From contig CALYLW010000283.1 of assembly GCA_944989445.1 (NCBI GenBank), positions 333,627 to 397,626 on the forward strand: a stretch of 64,000 nucleotides of DNA. Direction: 5' to 3'. The stretch is from Ampullaceana balthica (taxonomy: Eukaryota; Mollusca; Gastropoda; Lymnaeidae). Position numbers and translations under genes: made by a program. Positions 35,599 to 46,300 of this stretch are shown here, one piece after another (within the stretch, counting starts at the first letter, position 1; each line of letters opens with the position of its first letter). The notes under the pieces were generated by a model that worked only from the letters and a program-made list of their open reading frames with translations, was not told the origin of the DNA and ran no database searches.

Positions 35599-38500
35599 GT
35601 TTAAACAAACAAAATAACCCACTAAATTTTTTTCTTGGTTAGAATCTAAAGAGAATTAAAATAATCAAGAGGTTTCACCAATAAAAAAAATATCCATCTT
35701 ACAGTGACCTGAATTATTTTAAAACAAACACAACTTATCGAAATCAGATAAAAGAGTTTAAGAAAAATTGATAATCAATATATTTAACACTATTATAGCA
35801 GGTTATATTGAATTATTTTTATACCAAAATTATTCAGTGTATTTTTGTTAACTTTAAAACTTTTGACAGTAGATCCTTACAGCTAAGAAAAATGTCAATG
35901 TTCACATACATGGATAAAAATGTTAAGAGTCCCCAATGCTTAACAATACCAATATATGAAACCTTAAAGTATTCAAGGATTTCTTTGAGACAAAGCTTCA
36001 TTTTTAGCAAAAGTTAGTGTTAAATAGAGTTAGAGACCACTTTCTTAACGATGGGAAATGTCTCTGACATGAACAGTTGTGTGCCATAGTTTGCTCAAGC
36101 CTTGATGACATCTGCAACACAACATTATTTTGTTGTCATTCTTCACATTTATATCACAGACAATGTACAGGTAGATGTGAGTATGGATTCTCCATGTTAT
36201 AACATTCAATGTAGATACACTTCAATTATGCACTCATCCAAATACTCTTTTAACATAGAAATCTAACATTATGCAATAATGCAGGGGGGCAGATAAGACG
36301 TGACAAGGAGTCCATTGGCTCAATTTAAGTTGGGAATCTTTGCAAATTTGCATGTTTGTTTACTCCTAGGTGTTTTTTTTAATCAAGTTTAACAATAAAG
36401 TGCTGCTATAGTAGTCATAACATTTATGCAACATCAAAGCTGAAACCTTGCAAATTCTCTACTCTACATTACATAAGCAATATTTGCTGCAGATTTTAAC
36501 AGATGCAGATTCTTGAAGAACAAAAAGAAATTATGAACAAGAAGCAGACCTGGTTACACCGGAGCTCCAAAAAAGCATATACTATTATGTTTACAATAAC
36601 TAGTCGATTGAAATGTGTAGTCATCTTGTTTGGTTTATGTTCATGTTAGTGTTAAAGAAAAATCATTAATCTTCCAAAAGTAGCCAACTGTTGCCATTTG
36701 CAGTGCAATTTGAGGCAGCTGTCTTTTGCAAATGTGTCAGCTATAGCTATTAATATTTTTGCCTTAAATATAATACTATTCTGTCATGCTTATGGCTGAA
36801 ACTTTTAAGAAGTTTAAGTCGTAGTCAACACAAAATAAAACTTATTGAAATAATAATTACTTTCCTAGTGAGGATGTCATTTGCAAAAGCCAACAAGTCA
36901 CTTGAGAAAAAAGAGCTTATTCTAAAAAGATCCTCATCCATCAAGACTAGTTAACTGACTGACTTCATGTATCCTGAACATTCTAATAATCACTGCAAGT
37001 TGTAGGTGATAGTGGCCAGATATTTGAGCATTGGAGACAATCTGGCCATTTAACTTAAATTGTACAGCTGCTAAGCTTTGAGTTTAAGTTTTTAAAGTAG
37101 ATTTAGATGCTGCTTACTAGATTTTGTCTTAAGTTTAAACCTGACATTTCTGTGGACCCTGGAGAAAAAGTTGAGAGCAACAGTTTACTCAAGCCTAATG
37201 AAATCCTAGTTACAAAATTGTGCTCTTAGTTTCAGCACAGAAGAAAACAATGACCAATCTTGACTAAAGCTGTCACCTAAATATCACTGCTGCCACTTCA
37301 AGCTTCTTTGATGCGAAAACATTAAGAAACACCTGACCACCATTACAAAATGTAGAGTTATTTTGATGTTAAAGGTCTTACATGATTCTCACTTCTGAAC
37401 CTCACTGACAAAATCTATCCAATCAACTGTCCCTTCCCTATACTACTTTCAATGAGTACATAGTCCTTTCAAAAATTACAAACAATTTCATTAGTCCAAT
37501 TATTGCCAACTATAACTACATGTAGAAATTGAATAAAACTTACCAATTGCAAACAAAAATGCATACATTATTTAGTTCTAATGCAAAATTATCAGAATAT
37601 TAATTGTTACCCCAGTCACCTAAAAATCAAAGTTTTGGTAGATTTCATCTTACAATTGTGAAAGTCAGCTAAAAGTCTTAGATTGTATGACAAATCATTA
37701 AGAGTAACCAGGTCTGCAGAAGTTATCTGTGACAGAGATGTCTCAAGAGACAACTGATTTGAAGGCTAAGGAGTGAGAAATCTAATCTTTAAAAAAAAAT
37801 TGCCATGGGTTTTAAACCATCAAAGAGGACAGCAACCTTTTATTGTCCCACTGGTTTCTGTAACAGAAAGATGTTGCAAAGTAAACACTCCTTACAATTA
37901 TTATTGCTGTTTCCTCTAAGGGTGTTATTTTACTCTGACTTAAATGATATTTGCATCATTAGGATCAAATTTTATTACAGTTGCTAAATTATCACATACA
38001 AAGCTCTGTTCCATGGTATGCATTTGTAATCCGTAACAAAGAAACAAAACAAAAATCAAATATGCCATTATATAAATTAGCGTTAGAATGAAATTATAAC
38101 CAGGAATATTCAAAAGGGTGATCTGATGGTAAAACAATTGGTAGTTTCATATTTTGTTTTTAAAAATTTAGTTCAGTTTTTTTTTGTAAAACAATATTAC
38201 ATGTACAATCTGTTTTTGATGAACAAATTTTTAGTTTAAGTGAAAAAAATCACACACGGTTGTTTCATATGACACCCAATAGAGTACTACATTTTTAAGC
38301 ATCTGTTAAAATAAATATTAGGAACTGATGCTTCAAGGCTAATCAATATCACATGTTTTTCCCGATCAGCTGCTACAATTTGAAACCACAGTTCAGTAAG
38401 AAATTAGCGAACATGCCATTTTTAAGTAGCCATCTCCTATGCCAAATATAAGTAGCTCTCTCAAAGATAACATGCATGTGAACAGCACAAAAATGTTAAT

Positions 38501-40328
38501 TTACTTCTTCATTCAGACATTGGCACTATTTATTTTCTGGCAAACATGAATCAACCAGATTATATTGCAGTTAAATGACTAATGATATGAAGTAAAACCA
38601 TGACTAGCCTGAACACACAAACCATTTGTTCCATTATTTCAAGTGATATAATGCTGTAATCAATTGTGTCCTATAAGCCATTACAAATACACAGATAAGG
38701 TGTCTTTATTGTACTTATAAGGTGTCTTTATTGTACTTTAACCAAATGTCTACATATTATAAAGCATTCATAACCTAATTCAACTATATTTTCTATGCAG
38801 AAGTTTAAATTACCAATACCATCAAATAGAAATCTTATTATCTGATTACATGTAGGTATTTACACAGAATATTTCAAGAATATAGTGTAAAAACTTCTAC
38901 TGAAACTAAACAATAAACCATTAATCTACCATCTGTGATATATCTCCTTTTATATAAGCTAAATTTTCTCGTGTATTTCAGCTTTTCTTTTTTTGTTGAG
39001 CTGTCTGTCAGCTGTTACTGGTAAGTTCAGTTTTGTCACAATAAAAAGCTTTTGATAAAAAAAATGTATCTCAGCTTAATTGCAGTATGCCCCCCCAACC
39101 CCTCTTGTTCATTTAACATCTCACACAATCAGCTGAATCTCACACACACTCCTGAGTAGAATAAATAGCTGGTATATGTACACTATTGATCAAAAGAGTT
39201 AAACTCCTGGAGATCATTTAATTTCTTATAGCAAACTTTGCCTCTTGGCTTTCTCTCCTTAACTAGTAAATTTTTTTCAAATTCAGAGAATCCAATGTAT
39301 ATGTTAAAACACATTCTTCCACATTTTAGTAACAAATTTTTCCAAGGAAAGTTGTTAGAATTAAAATTGATTATATTGGTTTGTAGTAAAAAAAACTTAC
39401 CAAGGTGAAAATATACATTGTGTAAGTTTATAAAGAACTGAATAGCATAAGCTTAAAATTTTCTTTGCTAATGGTAGTGTTTATAATTAAGCAAATTTGT
39501 AAGCTCATTTCTTCAAACAACACTTCAAAATTTGGTAGAAAGTTATCAAGTTCTGTGATGGTTTAAAAGTTTTAAAATAAATTAACAAATACAAAGGCAC
39601 AGCACTGACTATAGGAATTAAAACTTATAAAGAAAATTAAATGTAAATATAAATATATATATATGTATATAAATGAGTTTGGTGGGATTTTAATTTTTCC
39701 TCTCAAGGCTTTATTATAAGCCATTAAGATTCCCTCTATATTCTTCTTTCAATTTTACAGATAGACGCCTCTTTATCCCACAAACAAGTTATGATCATTT
39801 TTACTATTAGAATTACAACCGAATTAGAATATCCAGGTTGTCTAATTGCTAATTCAAAAGTTAATTTCAAAATCAATATCTAATGGGTTTTTTTGTTGTT
39901 TTTTTTTCCCTTTCTCATTTGTTTTTTTGTTTTTTTAATAATGCTAATGTACAACGACATGAATGCTAAGACGTTAGATTAAAAATGATAAACTTAACAC
40001 ATTAAATGACAAGTAGTCACATGATTTCAATGACTTTAAATAAGATATTTAAAGACAACATTCATTATTGAGTAATTATAATACTATACCAGTGTAAGGC
40101 AGCAATATTACAGACAGACACAGCGTGCACTTTATAAAAAAACTTCTAGCACACGAGAGTGTGTCATGCTGCAACAAACTGTTAAAGTCATGTTTGATCC
40201 AATCTGAAGAAATATCGTTGTCTTGTGATTAGAGAAATAACATATAGAATCTTCAAAATTCCCTTCCACTAATTTGTTCAATGTGTTGTTTCAGATCTTA
40301 AGCTGTCAATTGTTGCTACTAACACACG

Positions 40329-43300
40329 TTATATACTGAAAAAAAAATCATTTTAAAAATTAGTTATGAATATAAATAATATATATAAACAAACCCCTTT
40401 TTCATACAGAGAAGAGTGCAGCAAAGCCGCTTGTAAACAAAGTAAGATGTATATATAATTATGTAAAAACTAGGGCTGCGGAAATTAACGATTAATTTCT
40501 CGATTAATCGTTAGTTTTTTTAAAGATTAAAAAAATTTTAATCGACCCATCTCTTGTAAATGTACTGGAAGTCAAAACGATTAAAAAAAAATGACCCCCT
40601 TTCCAGTCCATGACGGACTATGGGGCAAGTGATGTAGCGTTCACAAATTTCTTAGCCACCACAAACGAGCAGGGGGATGTGTGGCCAGCACAATGCCCCA
40701 GAGGGCTTGCCAGTACCTGGGCTTGAAGCCGCGACTCGGGATCTTCCTCGGTTCGATAGTCCGGTGCGCTACCACTTAGACCATCGCGCCCCTCGGCCGA
40801 TAAATGCTAATTTCCGGACGATTACACGAACATTTTGGTTTTAAACTATTGACTGACGTGAATGTTCAAAATGTAGATAAAGGTTTTTGTGTCCATTGAG
40901 AGAAATAGTTTGCCTACCATAAGTCTAAGCTTCATTGGTCCCTGTGCAAAGTTAAATAAATAAAGGTAAAAAAATGATTTTTAAAAACCACGTTTTTACA
41001 AGTGGACTAAAAAGAAGAAAATAATTTAAAACTTGTAAGTTCAAGTACTTCGATTTAATATGACTAAAAACATGGGGCGGGCGCTTATGAGGTTTAACAT
41101 ATGCGGTTCACTCATTCTCTCACTTATAGATCTCTCTTTTGCCTTCTAAATTAGAAATCTTTAATTTTTATACCAAACACCGGCCCCAAGTTTTTAGTCA
41201 TATTAAATCGAAGTACTAGAACTTACAAGTTTTAAATTATTTTCTTCTTTTTAGTCCACTTGTAAAAACGTGGTTTTTAAAAAATAATTTTTTACCTTCA
41301 TTTATTTCATTCTTTTTAGTCCACTAATAAAAACGTGGTTTTTAACAATATTTTTGTACCTCTATTTATTTTACCAAACACCTCATCAGCGCCCGCCCAA
41401 CGTTTAATAACAAAGCGATGAGGTCACGGGGTGAACTCGTCACGTGAAATTTAACTACGGCAGACGGGTATAGACGCTTATATAAAGATAAACTAAGAAA
41501 TGCATTAATTTAATTACGGTACATTCGATCGATCTGAAATTTTGATACAATGCATTGTCATCCAAGATCTATCTGTGGTAAAATTTTGAGATCTCTAGGA
41601 TCACCAGAGGTGGTTTAATTTTACGTTGGCAGATTTGAAAAATTGTGGACAGACAAACAAACAATGCCACAGGAACGAAAGCGAGTTAATAAAAACGTTG
41701 TAAAAAAACAACTCGTGTGCAAAGTTGCACAGCGTCCATTTTGTGTGCATTATTTTACAAAATTTGCTGCGCGGTGATTCTAAACTCCTGCGTGGCGTCT
41801 GTCAAATATCTGTGCAGCCGCGCTGCTTAAAGGGAACTTTGCTACCATAGTTCTAACACTTCGCTTACATATCACCTGCAAACCAAACATCCACTACAGT
41901 ATCAGAAACCTCAGCTGAGACAATCTAAAGCTATGTGAACAATTGTTTAGCTCGGCTAATTATATTGTCAATTAGACCCGTTCATCACTTGAACCAAATA
42001 ATGTCAACACACTTGTCTGTTTGCGTTCTTGGATTAAAAGATGTCATATAAAGAAGACATTCCAGTGTTATTTTGATTTTTGACAAGTATGTTTAATAAA
42101 TGTCACTTACGACACCATAAATTTTAATTTTTGACATTAATCAAAATTAACTATTAATTAATCGTTAATTTTTCAAAAGTTAACGATTAAATTTAAATTA
42201 ATCGTTAACAGCTCTAGTAAAAACATATTTTTTGCTTAAAACATTAAAAGTATCTGGCTCTCACTAAACTAAATAGTGAGTTCATTACGGTGAATAATAA
42301 TTTAATATCAGACCCTCACCAACAACAAATTTGATTCTTAACATGACAGAAAATTTCTATTTAAATAAAATGATAAAACAAAAATAATATTTTCACTACA
42401 TATATTAATTAAAAATGATTTAATGAAAATGTATAGCATAATTCATTATATTCATTTGATGGTGCATTTCTTCTGAGATGATACAAACAAATTCAAACCA
42501 AATTATTCTGACAATGCCACTTCAATTTTAAAACTTACCTAGGGTGTGAAAAGGGACACAATAATCCTAGTTTGCAGTTATTCTCCAGCCAGTTAGAGCA
42601 AGTACAACCTCGTATAAGTTCATACTGCGCAGAGTTAAATCCAAAAGCTGATGAACAAAAAAAAAGGCAAAGTATGCAAAGATGGCAAAATGGAATATGA
42701 ATAGTTTAAGACAGACAGATCACTATCAGTGAAATACACTGCGAAGTCTCTCTAGTCTCAAAGTAGAAAAAACTTTTCTTAGGAATAATGTGAAGACCGC
42801 CACCAAACCGTGCAGGTTTCAAATTATTACACATTTTTAAACATATCCAACTCAACACAAATGTAATCATCATCAAAAACTTAATAGGCGTAAACAACAA
42901 TATAATAATTAGGGGTCTACCCATATATCGGCTGGCCGATATATCGGCACCGATATCTGGATATCGGTATCGGTAGCATGTAAAGATCCCGATATTGACG
43001 TCACCGATATTTTTTTTACGTCAAAAAACAAAAACACCCTATCATTTAGATTTACAATATCTCGACAAATTAATAAAATTAAAATATCGACCCCGATACA
43101 GGTATTGAAATAGCCAAAAGAGTCCTAGGATTAATATGTACAGTCGCGATACAGTATGCCATGTGTTATGATATTGTTTAGGTATCGGCCTATTTTCGTA
43201 TACTCGGAAATACTGTGTAACTAGTGCCGATACCAAGTATACCGTAATTGCTCTAATAAATGGATAACATGTAAACAATATGTTGACGTAATTGCTATAA

Positions 43301-46300
43301 TAGCAAAGATGCACGCAGAATCGCAGATGTCTAAAACATTTCGTTTCGTATGGAATAATAAAATGTACCGTGTGCAGACTTGTTGTCATTGGCAACCATT
43401 GATCCTTCAACCTCATTTTCACTCTATTACAAATACGTTGTTCTCATTGTTTCATTCATAAAAGGTGGCCGTGTGCAAAAGCCATTAAACTATTGGTAAT
43501 AATTATGAGTTAAAGTTTCAAAAGGAGTTCCTAATTTTGCTTGTACATTTTTATAAAGGACGGTTCGTTTTGTCATGAGTCTTATATAGGTCATGAACTG
43601 AAACTTGTAAACATATCAGAAACTTCGTTTGGGCCAACGACAAAAATCGGTAATATCGGCAGACCCCTAAAATATAAAATATAAATAATTACGAGGGATA
43701 AATTTAAGAATGACGTCATCAAATATGACCGCTGTTATTTTATGTCCTAACAAATACTCATATTGGCACTCATATCGGGAAAAAATATCGGTAATATCGG
43801 CCAAAATGCATATCGGTAGACCCTTAATATAAAATATAAATAATTAGGAGTGATAAATTTAAGAATGACGTCATCAAATAAGACCGCTGGTTTTTGTCAT
43901 TACAAATACTCATATTTTCACTCGTATGGGGAAAAAAATATCGGTAATATCGGCAAAAATGCATATCGGTAGCCCCCTAATTGAAATATAAATAATTACG
44001 AGTTATAAATTGAAGAATGACGTCATCAAATATGAACGCTGGTATTTGTCCTATAAAATACTCATATCGGCAAAAAAAATATCGGTAATATCGGTATCGG
44101 CAAAAATGCATATCGGTAGACCCCTAATAATAATCCCACAAGAAAGCAGCTGATGGTGTCGATTATAAAATAAGCCTTGTTATTTGAAGAATCTGAGCTT
44201 GATAGAGCATCATTTTTTGGGGAACTTTATTTCAAATATTAATTCTAGAATCTAAGCTCCATATAAAGTATTTACTAGTGACGGGCTTGGGCGAAAAGGC
44301 TACATTGGTGGATGGTGTGGGGCAGAATCTTGTTTATGGAATAATTTTATCGACTAAAAATTAGGGAAATCTTGTTATCTTTTTTTAGAGCAGACATTTA
44401 AATATGGTATAGATTTTTAATAAAAATAGTAAAAGATCTTTTCCCCTGATTACAAAAAAACAAACATTTTTAACCCTAATCATCTCTGTTATCCTACCAA
44501 AAGATTGCTGCATTTCTTTAGTCAGCCAGAGCTGTTCAAGTTCAGGACTTTTCTTCTGCTTTTCTTTGGTTAGCCAAAGTTTTTCAAGTGCAGAGCAGTC
44601 AACAGCTATACTGCTCTCCTGTAAAATAAAATGTTGCAATTTAATATCTATATAACATCAAATGACACAATATGACTTAAGCGATCCTGACACTTCTCAA
44701 TTATTAAAATATAAATTGAAAATAAATTGATAGAATTTTAAAAAAGATATTAATTGATATATACTATTCACACATTAATTCTTTTAATGTGCTATATTTT
44801 AAATACTAAATCACATTCTCATAAACCATTTTATTCTTTACCAACATTTTTTTTTAAAACGGTGAGAATTTTCTGTTGCCTAAATCCAACTTTTTCCTTT
44901 GCATGAAATTTAAACATTACTCATGACACATTTCAACATAATAATTTAATATAATGAACACGAATGTTACAAACCTTAAGAGGTGTTGCAGGCCCTGAAA
45001 AGTTGCTTGAGAAATAAGAGTTCACAAATGCACTCTGAAATTTAAAGTAAATATGCATTGTCAAGTTTATAAAGCACTTATCAAACAAAGTTATGACATT
45101 TCTGTTCAAGATAAACATTTAAATAAATTTAATAATAAATATATTAAATAATCCTTTTCATCAAACCAAAATGGGTTAGCACTATAATAGCACTATAATA
45201 ACACTCAATCAAAATCATTTGAATCAAAAGAATTTGAACAAAACAAGGAGTAAATGTTATTTCCAAAGATGGAAACTGAATAATAGAGTGTTGTCCCTAA
45301 TTTCTTAAACATTTACACCAACTTACTTGCAGAAACTGAGCTCCTTCTGTACTGAGACATGAAGTTAGTAAGGATGGCATGAAAGGATTTGGGGGGCTTG
45401 TATGATTTCCCCAGGAGGTACATCCAAACATAATATCTGTTAACACCTCTTGGCAAATGGAGTCCCATTTAGTGTGTGACCAAGGATTTTCCCAATGCAG
45501 CTGCTCTTGGTCTGAAGAGAAAATTCCCATATCTTGTTGATCATAAGTTTCAATGTCAGCTGTCTGCATAGCTGCTGTGAGATGATAACCTGGACTTAGA
45601 GGATTGAAATTTTCAGTCTTGGAATTTTTCTGACCAAGCCACGAGTCTTCATCTCCAAATCCTTCACAAGCCACAGGCCACTTCTCAATAAAATAAGCTG
45701 GCTGCACATTATTTCTCCATAGCAAAATTTTCTCTTTAAATGAAAGTGCTGCTTTTAAGTGTCCAGTTTGATCATTCTCCAATGACCTGGCATCAAGATC
45801 ATCAAGATACCGGAGGTCAATCTTATCAAGAAAGCTTGGCGAGAAACCACTAACACTTGGGGGGCCAACCTCTTCACTAAAGTACATCACATCCTCAGCA
45901 AACAGACCATCGGACATGTCAAGACTACCAGAATTGGACTCCAGCATCTCATCTGTGCAGCTAAAGGCCACGTAGTCACCATAGCTTGATGGCAGTTGAC
46001 CAGAGCTACATTTCAAGGGGCCATCAGCCAAGTTCATCTTGTCCACATCGTTGTAACCTAATCCACTGATGTAAGACTCACTGTCAACAGCTTTCCAATA
46101 CTCTTCTTGAGGAAGTACTGGGTTGGAATACATGCTTTCAGATGCTGCATCTTCCACAAACGCCATATTCTCTGCAGACCAGACCATATTATCTGGTCCA
46201 AATGGAAAGAAGTCATTCATAGTAGCCATACATATATGAAGTAACTGGTCAATATAAATCTTTTCCTGAATTCTGTGGTCAGTTATGTTGCATCTAGATA

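Larger units (their letters stand above)
30719..40328 (-). other. Transposon-poor, gene-free stretch; possible long 3' UTR
   Basis: 9.6 kb of AT-rich sequence without a credible exon on either strand. It is almost free of the mobile elements that crowd the rest of the window; the exceptions are a 165-bp MITE and a 40-bp tandem repeat. It follows the proposed stop codon of the KIAA0232 homologue on the minus strand. A very long 3' UTR is the simplest reading, because that gene is known to have a long 3' UTR in vertebrates, but no polyadenylation site can be fixed from sequence alone. Confidence 0.4.
40471..42216. mobile_element. hAT-type element with nested repeats
   Basis: 1,746 bp with inverted ends (TAGGGCTGCGGAAATTAACG on the left; the right end reads inward as TAGAGCTGTTAACGATTAAT) and the 8-bp direct repeat gtaaaaac (40463-40470 and 42217-42224). 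TTAACGATTAAT-type sequence lies inside both ends. The middle is occupied by a SINE and a copy of the accacg repeat family, so the original interior is displaced or gone. No transposase is visible. Located in the last intron of the KIAA0232 homologue. Confidence 0.9.

Noticed and set aside
43042..43422. 126-codon minus-strand open frame
   Set aside because: It lies inside a hAT element without matching transposase motifs and ends in AT-rich sequence; treated as chance.
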